A stretch of DNA of 64,000 nucleotides from Flammulina velutipes (GCA_011800155.1 CM022377.1:1-64000); one strand, 5' to 3'. Shown: positions 31,737-42,819, counted from the stretch's first letter. Notes: generated by a model from the letters alone, not told the origin. Translations and numbers: made by a program.

Positions 31737-31939
31737 TCCAAAGCTGGTTAAGAGAAAAGGAGGGAAAGACAAGGAGATGAATGGACTTTGGGACTATCAT
31801 AGTACTTTTATACTGGCTGAGCTATAAATTCGAGTCGACGGCGATCTGTCAATGTTTTCAAGGCCAGATGAAAGGGATTCATGATATGATACATAGAGGC
31901 TGTCGCAGTTACAGAACCTTAAATCATTGATGGACGGAA

Positions 31940-32106
31940 TGGACACGCTGTCCAGCAAGTGGCGCCAGCTCCTGAGGGGCTGCCGAACAACACTTAGGCC
32001 GAGACCTAGGGACGTCCATCGCGCGGAGGAACAGAAGCACGTGATCGTGAGAGGCCTCGTGCCCTCAACAATTGACAACAATCATTCTATCGCTCCAACC
32101 ACCACC
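31940..32106 (+). promoter_or_regulatory. Conserved upstream block of tandem copy 3
   Basis: AAGTGGCGCCAGCTCCTGAG, GGGGCTGCCGAA, AGAAGCACGTGATCGTGA and CCTCGTGCCCTCAAC occur in this order, and again ahead of copy 4 at 34470-34612. It contains an E-box-like CACGTG. Conservation may be promoter function or recent duplication. Confidence 0.55.
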
Positions 32107-33208
32107 ATGTCTCAACTACACACCAGCGCGTCCTTCTCGTTCAATCCTACTTTCGAAGACAGTCAGTCTTTTCATTTCTTCAATTCTCCCAAGGATTGGA
32201 AGGTGAGGATCGCACTGCTGTTGCCCGTGTTCATCAGACTTATTTTCGTGATAGACGGAGCAGTTTGAATGCTCGAACGGCCTATCTCCAGGAGATTTTG
32301 CCTCTTACTATGACTCTCCAATGAATGTGGTACCCAGTGCGTTGCCCTTGAATCTTTTGGCAACATAATAATCTGACCAAAACTCTAGTCCAACCGAGCA
32401 TGTCCCGTTTCTTTCAAAGACATTTGTTGGGTTTTCGCCCATCGCCAGGCGTCCTGGAGAAAATATACGACATGTACGAATATAACGGGAAATGTGCGTT
32501 GTCCGAGCGACGCCACTTCGAGGTCCGTTGACATCTTCATCGTAATTGTGCCCGTGTTTTCTGACAATCTCCAAGAAGGAAGATATCACATGCGAGGAAT
32601 ATACGCTCATAACTGATCCGGACTACTGTACCTCTCCCATCTATACGCGCCATCCGACCTCACTCGAAGTCACCAAGCACGAGCACCCATATTTGACTCT
32701 GCCTCCTTTATCCCTTCCTGCACATCCCGTCTTTGTCGCGTCGCATGGATACTTCACCCGTAGCCTCATAGATATCTCGGATATCATCGTCGAGATCGGC
32801 CTTCTTTCTTCCAAGTACTTTAACAACAAGTTCCGCGTTCCATCGGTCATCATCACATACACGACCGAGTCTCCTCCCAACACATGCCCAAAGCTCACCC
32901 GCTCGTATACGTGTTCATCGCAATCCAGTCAACCAGAGTCTTCCGAGACGTCTCTCAAACGGAAACGTGTCGACGACGTACCCGAACCGGCCATTGCGAA
33001 TTGGTTGGACAAAGTCGTCACTGCCAGTTTCGATGAAATTCCCGACGACGACGTCGGTATATACGCATCGGAGCCTTCGAAGTCCTACGATACGGCTATC
33101 AGGGACAAACAGGATTGGATAAGTGTCGCCGAAAACTCTCGAACGAAGAAAAGGCCACGACGGGAGATAGATGTCTCCTCACATATAGACGCCGTAGTAT
33201 TGTCTTGA
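32107..33208 (+). CDS. NLS-tailed tandem family, copy 3
   Basis: Exons 32107-32202 (96 nt), 32255-32336 (82), 32389-32522 (134), 32576-33208 (633); 314 residues, phases consistent. Starts MSQLHTSASFSFNPTFEDSQ; contains CSNGLSPGDFASYYDSP, YNGKCALSERRHFE, IYTRHPTSLEVTKHEHPY, LPPLSLPAHPVFVASHGYF and a Ser/Thr-rich linker. The C-terminus has LKRKRVDDVPEPAIANWL, IYASEPSKSYD and RTKKRPRREIDVS. Two invariant Cys-containing motifs (NTCPKL, YTCSS) lie in the linker. Nuclear location is inferred from the basic clusters. It is very close to copy 4, sharing its promoter block. Confidence 0.82.
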
Positions 33209-33880
33209 TTTACCCGCTCTCATCCTTCTCATCAATTAGCATAGAATCCATCTTCCTTCATGCATACATATACTTTATTTATCTGTATCTATAAACCCTC
33301 AATTCTATGAAGTCTCACTATTCTATTGTCCGTGTGTGGCGCACCACATACTTAATCCTCATGTGATCTCAAATATTATGAATCGGTGTACGTATGTTCG
33401 TGACTTATCATCTTCGTCGCGTACTTCGCCTTTAGATGCGGCCCAGACGCTTCGCGTAGGTAAATCGACCTCGACGCCAAACTATGACGACGACAAGCAC
33501 TCTCGTCTCTCTGTCTCTAGCAGAGAACTACGATTCCAACGACCACGGAGCATTCTCGTAATTTCGGAGTCGAAACGCAACATTGTGGCAGAAAAGGAAG
33601 GGCATTGGCCCTTGTTTACGCGCTCCCTTCAGAGCCACACCACAATCATAAGAGGACGTCGATCCATGCCATGGCTATCTACAATGTATGACAACTTGCA
33701 TCTTGTAGCTTCGAATTGTTGCTCTCATTGTAACTAAATTGTTTTGTATTCCGCAACAATGGACGACAATGGATTATAAAACCAACGGCAGCCGCGCGAT
33801 AATCATTTGGTGCACTCTTCATCCCCTGCCTTCATCCTCTTCATTTTGACCATACCCTTCATCGTCTTTGAAAATCAACC
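33209..33880. other. Intergenic between tandem copy 3 and a short gene
   Basis: Has the CGTGTGTGGCGCACCACATA element at 33331, 120 bp past the stop. An open frame 33336-33737 has no features and is not called. Confidence 0.45.
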
Positions 33881-34270
33881 ATGTCCGCCCCGAAGAACGA
33901 TACACCAGCAAACGCGAGCACTCGATGTGGCCTCACTCTCTTCGAGGATGAGCCTCTTTGCGCCCATCACGAGACTCCCAATGCCCTCAGCTCCATCAAC
34001 GTATCAACCTTCCTCGATGACTATATCTCCCGTCTTGACGATACAGTCGTGGCGCAACTTGAAGAAGAGCTGTCGGATTCACGCGAGCACTGCGCGGTTT
34101 GTCCTTAATGCTTCGTATTTGAACGTCTTCTGACTCGATCGCGTAGACGCACCTTCCGCATTCTGTCCTCAACTTGAAGATCTTTGATCTCAACAAAAGC
34201 GTAGTTAAGGTACGGTCATGCTAGCTGGATTTTAGCCTCCTCGCCCTCATGTCATGTCGTGATGCAGGCG
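33881..34270 (+). CDS. Short acidic protein or gene remnant
   Basis: Starts MSAPKNDTPANASTRCGLTL in a good context (CAACCATGTCC). Exon 1 ends near 34098 (SDSREHCA|GTTTGT); exon 2 34145-34209 reads THLPHSVLNLKIFDLNKSVV. After a third junction the frame stops within two codons, giving about 97 residues; another frame stays open to 34443 (NKELPQLYEDPLTLRTSSST), suggesting a frameshifted longer gene. The N-terminal part (STFLDDYISRLDDTVVAQLE) resembles the coiled helix that precedes the F-box in many mushroom F-box proteins. So this may be a truncated F-box gene. Confidence 0.4.
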
Positions 34271-34469
34271 TAATATCTCTTAATAAAGAGCTCCCCCAAT
34301 TATACGAGGACCCCCTCACGTTGCGGACTTCTTCATCTACGTTTCATCTTGCCATTGTCTTATGTGTCCACTGTAAAGCATTTACCTCAAGACCAAGTAT
34401 ACTCGATGATATTCCAAAAGATTACTCAGGTATTAGGGAGTGATTATTCCTGTGATAAGCGTCAGTCCT

Positions 34470-34612
34470 TGTTCAGAAAGTGGCGCTGGCTCGTAAGGGG
34501 CTGCCGAAAAACAGCAAGCCGAAATCTACGTGCATAGCGTGAACTGGCAGAAGCACGTGGTCGTGATGACCTCGTGCCCTCAACTAACGATCATTCTGTC
34601 ACTCGAACCACC
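34470..34612 (+). promoter_or_regulatory. Conserved upstream block of tandem copy 4
   Basis: Same ordered blocks as 31940-32106: AAGTGGCGCTGGCTCGTAAG, GGGGCTGCCGAAAAACA, AGAAGCACGTGGTCGTGATG, CCTCGTGCCCTCAAC, ending just before the ATG. Probable core promoter and 5' leader. Confidence 0.55.
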
Positions 34613-35702
34613 ATGTCTCCCCTACACACCAGCGCGTCCTTCTCGTTCAATCCGACTTTCGAAGACAGCCAGCAGTTCCACTTCTTCAATTCTCCCAAAG
34701 ATTGGAAGGTGAGGGCCCAAATTGCAATGTTGTTTCCCGTGTTCATCAGGTTTATTTCGTGATAGACGGAGCAGTTTGAATGCTCGAACGGCCTATCTCC
34801 AGGAGATTTTGCCTCTTACTATGACTCCCCAATGAACGTAGTACCCAGTTCGTTGTTGTTCAATCTTAAGGCGACATAATAATCTGACTAAAACTCTAGT
34901 CCAACCAAGCATGTCCCGGTGGTTTCAAGGACATTTGCTGGGTTTTCGCCCATCGCCAGGAGTTCTAGAGAGAATATATGACATGTATGAATATAACGGA
35001 AAATGTGCGTTGTCCGAGCGACGTCACTTCGAGGTCCGTTGGCATCTACATCGCATCGGGCTCATTCTTATATTCTCCTAGAACGAAGGTATCATATCCG
35101 AGGAATATATACTCATAACGGATCCGGACTACTGCACCTCTCCCATATATACTCGCCACCCAACATCTCTCGAAATCACCAAGCACGAACACCCATATTC
35201 GACTCTCCCGCCTCTATCCCTTACCGCACATCCCGTCTTTGTCGCGTCGCATGGATACTTCACCCGTAGTCTCATAGATATCACAGATATCATCGTGAAG
35301 ATTGGCTATCTTTCTTCCAAGTACTTCAACAAAAAGTTCCGTGTTCCATTGGTTATCATCGACTCTCCTCCGAACACATGCCCAAAGCTTACCCGCTCAT
35401 ATACGTGTTCATCGCAATCCAGTGACCCAGACTCCTCCGAGACGTCTCTCAAACGGAAGCGCGTCGACGACATACCCGAACCGGCCATTGCGAATTGGTT
35501 GGACGAAGTCGTCAGCGCGCGGTTCGACGAAATTCCCACCGACGACTTTGGCACGTACGCATCGGAGCCTTCGAAGTCATACGATGCGGCAATCAGGGAC
35601 GAACAGGATTGGATCAGCGTTGCGGAAAATACTCGAACGAAGAAAAGGCCACGACGGGAGATAGATGTCTCCACACATATAGACGCCGTAGTATCGTCTT
35701 GA
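34613..35702 (+). CDS. NLS-tailed tandem family, copy 4
   Basis: Exons 34613-34708 (96 nt), 34766-34847 (82), 34900-35033 (134), 35082-35702 (621); 310 residues. It starts MSPLHTSASFSFNPTFEDSQ. Relative to copy 3 it lacks four residues in the Ser/Thr linker (SPPNTC region) and has a good TCCTAG acceptor for the last exon, which confirms the intron position used for copies 2 and 3. C-terminus: LKRKRVDDIPEPAIANWL, YASEPSKSYDAAIRDEQD, RTKKRPRREIDVSTHIDAVV. The frame is intact. With copy 3 it forms the youngest pair of the array. Confidence 0.82.
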
Positions 35703-35885
35703 TATACCCGCTCTCATCGTCTTCATCATTTAGCATATGCTCTAGCTATCTTAGCACCTACACACTATATATCTGTATCCCGATTCCAACTCAATACGAA
35801 CGATGAGTACACTTCTGCAGCCCCGGCGTCTCTCGAATTTCCAATAGTCGGCGGGTACGGCCCGATATTGTGTGCTTTGCCCATC

Positions 35886-36876
35886 ATGTCGCTCGACAAT
35901 CCACAGCTGGCGCAGGATCTCCCTCTAGATGTCTTCAAATACATGCTAGATACCACTGCTCTCCTAGATCGTACCGCTGCAAGGAACCTCGTTCTCGTAT
36001 CCAAGACAATTCAATCTTGGTCAGTCCGATTATCCCATCAACCAACGCTAACGAGTCAATAGGATAGACCCCATCCTATATCGCAAAGTTGTCCTCTACA
36101 CCTCCTTCCATTTATTTGCACGATGCATCAGGCAGAGACATAACCCCGAGTTCTTTCGGATGAATGTGAGGTCGTTGTGTATCATCAGTATGCAGCCCCC
36201 CAAGGATATGAAACCCCAGGAGATGGAGGACGCGCGGTTCGTGCTTTCTACCTGTACAGGTGTTGTTAGTATGGCATTATGGGTATTCCGTCCCCCAAGC
36301 CTCTCTCCCCTCTTCATCGCCCCACTGGCACGCCCAAGCTCTATGTCATTCTTCCACCTCCCACCACTCGATATCCCCCACGTCCTCACATCCAATGTCA
36401 CAGTCCTGGAATTCCAGCTCGAAAACGACGCATTCGCCTACTCAGACGAGACGTGGAATACGCTGTTTGCCTCGTGTCCCAATCTCAGGACGCTCCTCCT
36501 TAACGATGAGGAAGATCTCTCCGAGGCTGATTCACGTCTGATCACCGATGCACTCACTTCCATCCTCTCATACCCGCGCTCCTGCCTCCAATCCATCATC
36601 CTGCGCCCCAGTGAACTGGAGATGCGTTATCACATCCTACTCGCCCATTTTCAGGCGTTTGACGACGCTCGTATCGTTGTGGTGCCCACTTCCGAGATCA
36701 CGAATGCGACGTTGGCGTCTATGCATAGGATGTACCCGGGGTTGGTCTTGTTCCTTCCTGATGTAGCTACCACGGGCGGAAATGAGAATCAGATTTTGAG
36801 TGATTGGGGGTATGCGCCACCGCATGTGGGGAAGTTATGGGAACGGGTAGAGGAGTGGAAGAAGGGTGGACGATAA
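35886..36876 (+). CDS. F-box-like protein, family member 2
   Basis: Exon 1 35886-36019, intron 36020-36062 (43 nt, GTCAGT...CAATAG), exon 2 36063-36876; 948 nt, 315 residues. N-terminus LAQDLPLDVFKYMLDTTALL and ARNLVLVSKTIQSW form the F-box-like part. Then DPILYRKVVLYTSFHLFARC, LSTCTGVVSMALW, SCPNLRTLLLNDEED and the C-terminal GLVLFLPDVATTGGNENQIL and LWERVEEWKKGG. Paralogue of 20116-21115 with identical intron phase and a similar length. An SCF adaptor role is expected from the fold. It sits directly after the tandem array, same strand, 180 bp from copy 4. Confidence 0.8.
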
Positions 36877-36889
36877 CTTGAGAAAAAGA

Positions 36890-37110
36890 CGTTGCAAGTT
36901 GACGGTTGAGCTTGAACGGGGAAACGTTGGTATTTGCGATAATCGCAGTACACCACTCTGCGAAATCCATCCGACGCGTTCGAAGGACCGGTGGCATGCC
37001 GTTCTGATAGTATGTTTCGTACTCAAGGCCCAGCTCGCGGACCTATGCCAGCGGCATCGCAAAAACGAAACTCATAGAAAAATTCAGGGGGGTGATAAGC
37101 CAAGTGGTTG
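36890..37110 (-). pseudogene. Relic of the 52.2 kb unknown-protein gene
   Basis: The plus strand CGTACTCAAGGCCCAGCTCG, then GCATCGCAAAAACGAAACTC and ATAGAAAAATTCAGG, matches 52538-52595. On the minus strand this gives RELGLEYETYYQNG, compare RELGLKYEPSYLRG in the intact protein. Stops and a frame change separate it from the FFY-VSF-D part. The upstream half of the gene is missing. Confidence 0.55.
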
Positions 37111-37442
37111 TGAGAAAACAGTTTGGCAAAAAGATCAGACGGCGTTAGTTTCAAGGTAGACGAATGAGTGGAATCGATAAAAATAAAGGTGTGTAGAACA
37201 AACAGGGTCGATGAAGCGGACGATGATCCTGAGCGCTGAGCAGTGTCGCTGACTCGGACAACGATTCTTTTGCAGAGCGCAGCCCACCTCTATAATGTTC
37301 CGCGTCCTCTACTCTTCCAACAACATTGACGCCCGAATCAATGTAAGTGAACCTGATTTCAGACGAGGGGACGAACTCGAACGGAGACTGCGAGACTACG
37401 ATGCGAGCGTACTACGATCCGGGATTAACGCCCCCAACCACT

Positions 37443-37527
37443 GCATCAGTGGTGCAGCGGTAACATGCGGCCTTCCCATAAAGCATCGGACAAATGCGCG
37501 CTCGGGGTTCGACTCCCCGCTGATGCA
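37443..37527 (+). tRNA. tRNA-Gly-like gene (CCC anticodon), possibly with a short intron
   Basis: A perfect 7 bp acceptor stem (GCATCAG / CTGATGC) plus discriminator A, and a perfect T arm (CGGGG TTCGACT CCCCG) containing the B box. The D region TGGTGCAGCGGTAAC is followed by CGGCC-TTCCCAT, placing CCC at the anticodon with U33 and A37. The molecule is 85 nt, about 13 longer than usual, so an intron after position 37 is likely. But the 3' side of the anticodon stem does not pair well with CGGCC, so it may be a pseudo-tRNA. A related, more decayed sequence is at 44338-44402. Confidence 0.6.
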
Positions 37528-38112
37528 TCGACCATGACCTGGGAATCCCATCTTTTTCCTCGTAACAACTGTTCGCGCAAACACGCGAAGTCCTGCGCCT
37601 GGAAACTGGCAGTCGAAACAAAGTTCCTTCTCACATTCCAGCACGTCCATTTCCTTCCGTGCAGCTTGCTCCCTACATCCACCCCCATGCGCAGGCGTTG
37701 TCATTGACAAAGAAAACAGCGTGAGTACAGGCTGATAATGATAATCCGCGATGTTGGATATATCCACCGCGCGACAGTATACATGCACTACGGAGTTGAG
37801 GATCATGGTTTAGAGCAGCGAGCCCTGGGAAGAAGAGCGAAAATGCGGACGCAGAGTGACACCGGCGCGCTGCAAATTGGTGAGGGCGAGGGCGAGAGTA
37901 GGGGCGACGTAGATGCGCGAGCATGGCGCATTTCCCTAGCCAAGCAGGTGTGTATATCGGATGTCCGCGGGCACTCCTGTCGTAGCTGTCCTCGTCGACG
38001 ATCCTGGTAGAGAGCGTTAAAAAAGGTGGAGGGTTCGGAATGGCAAGTTGAGTAGGTGAGCAAACATCGTTCCTATTGTATCCTGGATGTTGGCAACGGC
38101 AACTAATATACA
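37528..38112. other. Intergenic, no gene seen
   Basis: Only overlapping shadow ORFs on both strands. Confidence 0.4.
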
Positions 38113-38167
38113 CCCTCGGAGGGATCGAACCTCCCCAGCTGTTACACTGAGCTCCGAACAGCGAGGG
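38113..38167 (-). ncRNA. tRNA-like three-stem relic with a Pol III B box
   Basis: On the minus strand three nested stems can form: outer CCCTCG/CGAGGG, inner CTGTT/AACAG, and a T-arm-like GGAGG-TTCGATC-CCTCC. The last contains the B-box consensus GGTTCGATCC. The anticodon arm of a normal tRNA is missing. It could be a partly deleted tRNA or another Pol III transcript. Confidence 0.35.
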
Positions 38168-38704
38168 GGGAGAGGAGCAGATAGGGTGCAAAGGACTTGG
38201 CCAATGTCAAAGCATGGACGACCGAATTCCGAAAGGCGCACTGTGACCTTGAACTTCAGCTTGAATGGCGAAGGACGGAGGTTAACGCAAGCAGTCTTGA
38301 TACAGCCACTGAAAAGATACGTCAACCGCCCTATGAAAGAAATCTGCGACGCACCGTCCCTCTTCTATCCCTTGGGCCACAGCGAATCCGCCGTAAAATC
38401 TCGTCGCAGAAGTTAGCCTGCTCGTCGTCGTCGTCAAGTGGCACGAAGATGGTGGCAACTGAAAAGAAGTCCCAGACCGCGGTAACCAAGCAAGGACAAC
38501 CAACCCAAATAGGCAATGAACGCCGCGCTCCCGACCTTCAACGTTCAACGCGCATGGTCCTCTATATCATCGAGCACCCCGCGCATTATGTGCTAATGCA
38601 ATGGCTTCTGTCTACTTTAACATTCTCATCGCGTGTCCCCCCTTTCGTAAATTGTAAAAATTTATATTTGTCCCACTACGAAGGGGTACAATGTAACATA
38701 AATT
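38168..38704. other. Intergenic, 3' flank of the Pro/Gln-rich protein gene
   Basis: Overlapping ORFs without features; no gene called. Confidence 0.4.
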
Positions 38705-39457
38705 CTACCTAGTACTTCTTCTCGAATTATGCCTTCTCTTCTTATGTTTCTTCTTCTTATTCACCCCAGGCTGCACCGGAGGCTGAACAGCTGTCGATGT
38801 ACTGGTAGATGCCTGTTGTACCGTGTTGTATACAGCCTGGATATAATCCACGTCGCCACTCCAGTAAGAAGGTGGCTCGTCGACTAGATTTGGAGGTATA
38901 AACGGCTGGTGAGGCGTCGCTGGTTGATAGCTTTGTCCGGAATTGGTAAAAGGATATTGCTGAGGCTGGGACTGGTGATATGACGAGTGTTGATTATATG
39001 GTCCAGAATGAGCACGGCGATGGTATGCAGATGAGGCCGGGTACTGAGTCTGTGGTGGAGCGTACACAGGACGGTCCATCAGTGGCGCATATTGATTCAG
39101 TGGCTGAGGTACCGCTGGGCGATGGTCCGTGTGTGGCTGATATTGACTCTGTCGTTGAGAATGGCGCCTTGCTGGCGGACGCCACCCTGCAGTTGGTAGC
39201 TGTCCCGATGTAGCAAAGCCAGACGTGGCAGGATTGTCCTGGCTCAAAACTCGCGAATACTGAGCATGACGATGTGGCGTGCTATACGTGTAGCTTGAAG
39301 TCGTCGACGACGTAGGAAGGTCAATCTGTCGTCCGGAGTGGTCCCGCGAGACGGGAGTGACGAACGACCGTGTCTGACTGCCCGAGAGTAGAATACGGGT
39401 GCCATCTGGAAGCGTCCGGTAGTTATATCTTGTAGTGACATTACGCAGATCAGACAT
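38705..39457 (-). CDS. Disordered Pro/Gln/Tyr/Ser-rich protein with basic C-terminus
   Basis: A single-exon ORF of 250 codons from the ATG at 39457 (MSDLRNVTTRYNYRTLPDGT). The N-terminal NYRTLPDGTRILLSGS is the only ordered-looking part. Residues ~45-200 are low complexity in Pro, Gln, Tyr, His and Ser (SSYHQSQPQQYPF, TPHQPFIPP). A short conserved-looking EPPSYWSGDVDYIQAVYNTV follows, and the last 20 residues are strongly basic (KKKKHKKRRHNSRRS), a likely nuclear or nucleolar signal. It could be a DNA- or RNA-associated regulator (inference). No domain is recognised. A TGTGGCGTGA-type element lies upstream. Confidence 0.65.
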   Translation of the reverse strand: MSDLRNVTTRYNYRTLPDGTRILLSGSQTRSFVTPVSRDHSGRQIDLPTSSTTSSYTYSTPHRHAQYSRVLSQDNPATSGFATSGQLPTAGWRPPARRHSQRQSQYQPHTDHRPAVPQPLNQYAPLMDRPVYAPPQTQYPASSAYHRRAHSGPYNQHSSYHQSQPQQYPFTNSGQSYQPATPHQPFIPPNLVDEPPSYWSGDVDYIQAVYNTVQQASTSTSTAVQPPVQPGVNKKKKHKKRRHNSRRSTR

Positions 39458-39726
39458 GACGGGGAGGGAAAGAAAGGGAAACTGGAGATATGAGGTGAGA
39501 ACACAGGATATTTAAGGAAGAAATTGGGGACTCACATGTACATAATTAACAGCACGGTTTACTGCGGGTGAAGGCTTCTCTGTTCGGACACACGTGAAGA
39601 ATGGATAATTGTCTCACGCCACACAACTTCAGGTTGTGTTGTGAACGAACAAAGCTCGATTAGGAAATGGGCAAGAAGGGAATCAGTCATTCAGCTAGAT
39701 GGGGCACTGATAGTGAATGAATAAAG

Positions 39727-40338
39727 ATGTATCCGACTAGCGGAGTTGGTACGAATTACCCAACACGTTCAGAACATAGATCAAGAATCATCTCGGATAC
39801 ACGTGGCAACGTGTACGAAGGCGATGAAAGACGCCGATACTTGACAATTTCTCTGAATCACCCTCAACCCGGGAGACAGGAAGCAGCTAAATACGCAATC
39901 CTGCCCGCCGAAACGAGAAGCCATAGAGAGAAGCACTATATAGGTGGCGCTTACGACGAGGACTCGACCTCGAGCAATCACACATTCTCAGATTTCTATC
40001 GCTACACTGATTTGTACCAAAGGGAATTGTTCTGTCTACACGGGGTCCGGGATCAGCACAATTTGGCTCAAAAGAGAAAAATTGGTTCAACGAGCTCGAA
40101 GTTACGAGAGCGAGAAACAAGATCAGAGATCTCCATCAAACGCGAAATCAGAAAAAAATTCCTTCATGTCTCCTGTGTGGCGCATCTAGAAAATGATATC
40201 TCCAAGACAAGAAAGGGTTGCTTCCCCGGAACGAGGAGTCATTATATGGGTAAAGATACACTGATTGAGGTCGAGGGACAGGAGGACATCTCTCCGAGCG
40301 GAGGAAAGTCGTCGCACGCGCGAATCCATTCTGTGTAG
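39727..40338 (+). CDS. Hypothetical ORF, weakly supported
   Basis: A 203-codon frame starting MYPTSGVGTNYPTRSEHRSR, charged and Ser/Arg-rich throughout, with no domain, no paralogue and no intron signals. It is divergent from the Pro/Gln-rich gene with 270 bp between. Length alone is the argument; it may be a chance ORF. Confidence 0.25.
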   Translation: MYPTSGVGTNYPTRSEHRSRIISDTRGNVYEGDERRRYLTISLNHPQPGRQEAAKYAILPAETRSHREKHYIGGAYDEDSTSSNHTFSDFYRYTDLYQRELFCLHGVRDQHNLAQKRKIGSTSSKLRERETRSEISIKREIRKKFLHVSCVAHLENDISKTRKGCFPGTRSHYMGKDTLIEVEGQEDISPSGGKSSHARIHSV

Positions 40339-40723
40339 CCGAATGTTCGAATCTTTGGGGCGATCCTCGTAGGCGACGAAGGAATAACACACCTTCCTGA
40401 GTCATTATGCAAGTACATGATATAAGTGTGTATCAGCCCAACCCCGAAGAAAATAGCTCAGAATGAATAGAAGAATCCGCTATTTCTCAGTGTCAGCGAA
40501 TAGAGATGTCATCCGAGTAAGTCATAGTAGTGCTAGGTGATTTCGCGAGGAACACCTGCGTTTCTATACGCGCCACAGCCACGTACAAACTCTAAAAACA
40601 AGTGCTCAGTTCAAACGCGTCACACAACGTTTCCGTAGTTACAGTGAAATAGAACATCACTTTGCTTTACATGAATCTACATAGAGTACACACACTGCCC
40701 TAAATTCTACACCCAACCACAAC

Positions 40724-42819
40724 CTAAATCTGATCCCGATACCGCGCATTAAAAACCTGATCCTCATCCGAGATCGTAAGCTCATACGGCCTCAAATACT
40801 CCGCCGTGCTCCTAAACTGATTATTGATAATCTCAGCGTGCCCCGCAGAGCGCGGCTCGATCGTGCACTTGAACCTTTTCGGCGTCGCAGTCAGGCCCTA
40901 TCCCCAACCAAAATCAGCATCGATGGGCCAATGGAGAACGGGAACGGGAGGAAGAGAGGGAGGGAGAACATACAGTATTAACATTACTCGTATCAATCGG
41001 GACCTCCTTCCCCGTCCCCGGATCAATAGCCCTCTTGAAGTTAAACCCCCACACCATATTCATCGTCAACAATTGCTGCCATCCCCCTACGTCAAAAAAA
41101 CAGGATAATCATGGGAGGGGAGAGAACATACCAAAGACGACTTCGCAAAGATCAACCCCGGACAAACACGCTTGCCCCCTCCAAAAATGAGGTTATCCCT
41201 CCGCGCAGGATCGTCCGCGACGTCCGGCCGAACCCCAAAGGGGTTCTTGAGGAACCGCTCGGGCAAAAATTCTTTCGGGCGGTCAAAGTATTTTTCGTCC
41301 GAAAATATGTTGTCTAGACCGAGACAGAGATGAGTAAGGGTGAGGGCAAGGAATGGGAGATTGGCGGACGTACAGAGGTTCATGAAAACAACAGCATCCT
41401 TGGGGTAAAGCTGCCCATTAATAATCTCATCGCACACCATCTCGTGCGGGAGACCAACGTTCGCGACCGGTTTGTAACGTTGAGCCTACACCCATCATAC
41501 ATCAGTCCCGCGCATAACAGTCTCGGACAAGAATAAATACGAACCTCCTCGATAAACGCAGACATATACGGCAAATTTGGGATATCCTCCCACTGCGGAG
41601 CCCTGTGCGACCCAATGACCTTATCAACCTCCGCATGCAACTTCTCCTGCTCCTCCGGGAACACGATCAGGAGCATGACGATCAGCTGCATCGTAGCCGA
41701 AGAAGTATCAGATCCCTCCAACAGAGTTCCGCCCAGATTCCTATACGAAAAGCAGATGAGCACCGCTCACCCAACCAAAGAAGCCAAAACGCATACATCA
41801 ACATCTCCCGACTATTCAAACCCCACTCTTTAGAATTCTCAATAGCCCGCTCCATGAACACACCAAGGGAAAGACCGCGCTTCATCCGATCCTCAACATC
41901 CGTAAGAAGTCGATCATACAGCGTCTCATGAAGACGCCGGATCTCCTTACTCTGCTGCTTCCACCCCGCGAACCGCTCGGGTACATACTTCAAAATCGGG
42001 AACAGATCAACCGGGGGCATGGTGCCGATTTCCAGAATCTGCATGAATCGCGGGTGGACATGCATGAAGTCGGCACAGTCTTCGGAGGTGATCTGCGGGG
42101 CGCGTTTGCCCCAGATGACGCCGAGGAAGTAGGATGTTGTGAAGCGTTGGAAGTTTTCGTACCACGTCTATTATGATAGGGGATGATTAGAAAAGGAAAG
42201 GGAGAACGTAGGGTTGAGAAGAGGACGTACATCCGGCTTGTGAAGCATGTCCCACATAACTTGGGTGGCTTCCGCGTATTGGTAAGGTTGGTGTCTCCGC
42301 ATGTTTTGAGCGTTCACGAGTTGAGCAGAGGCTCTGCGCAGGGCTTTCCATGTATCATTCGCTACGAGGCGTTAGCATTGGCTTCACAGCCGTTCGAAGA
42401 AGCACGCACCATAACGACCAGTCCCAAGGTTCATATTGTGAGGCGTGATCATATCGGCAATGACAGACTTGGGACGGTTCGAACACGAGTTGTTATGCTT
42501 CTCAAACACCTCCCGAACGGCGGTGGGCGTGTTCAAGACGATGATCGTCTTGTTGAAGACCTTGAGGGAGAAGACGTCGCCGAATTCCTTAGCTGTGATG
42601 ATTCAAGATGAGCGTTGGAAGTGAAGAGGAACGAGACCACGTACCCCATTCCGCGAACTGGAGGTGGGGCCGAACGCGAGGGAAGATCCTGGCGTTCCCG
42701 AAGATGAGTTCGAGGGGAGGACCCGGTGGGAGGAGCGGATGGCGGCGGCTGCTGTCGAGCACGTACTTGACGGCGTAGAAGCCGACGACGAGGGCGAGAG
42801 GGATGAGGTAGGGTTGCAT
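40724..42819 (-). CDS. Cytochrome P450 monooxygenase
   Basis: Multi-exon gene. It starts at MQPYLIPLALVVGFYAVKYV (membrane anchor, endoplasmic reticulum) followed by the proline hinge HPLLPPGPPLELIFGNAR. The I-helix LLEGSDTSSATMQL carries the oxygen-binding acidic-Thr-type motif; K-helix EEVQR fits ExxR after splicing; PERF-region PERFLKNPFG; heme loop FGGGKRVCPG (~41158-41195) with the axial Cys. The last exon ends EDQVFNARYRDQI at 40724. Introns of about 50-60 nt interrupt it at least six times (for example near 42600, 42400, 42200, 41770, 41530, 41330, 41100, 40930). It oxidises a small hydrophobic substrate using NADPH-P450 reductase; the substrate is unknown. No biosynthetic cluster partners are evident, so xenobiotic or secondary metabolism cannot be distinguished. 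Confidence 0.9.
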
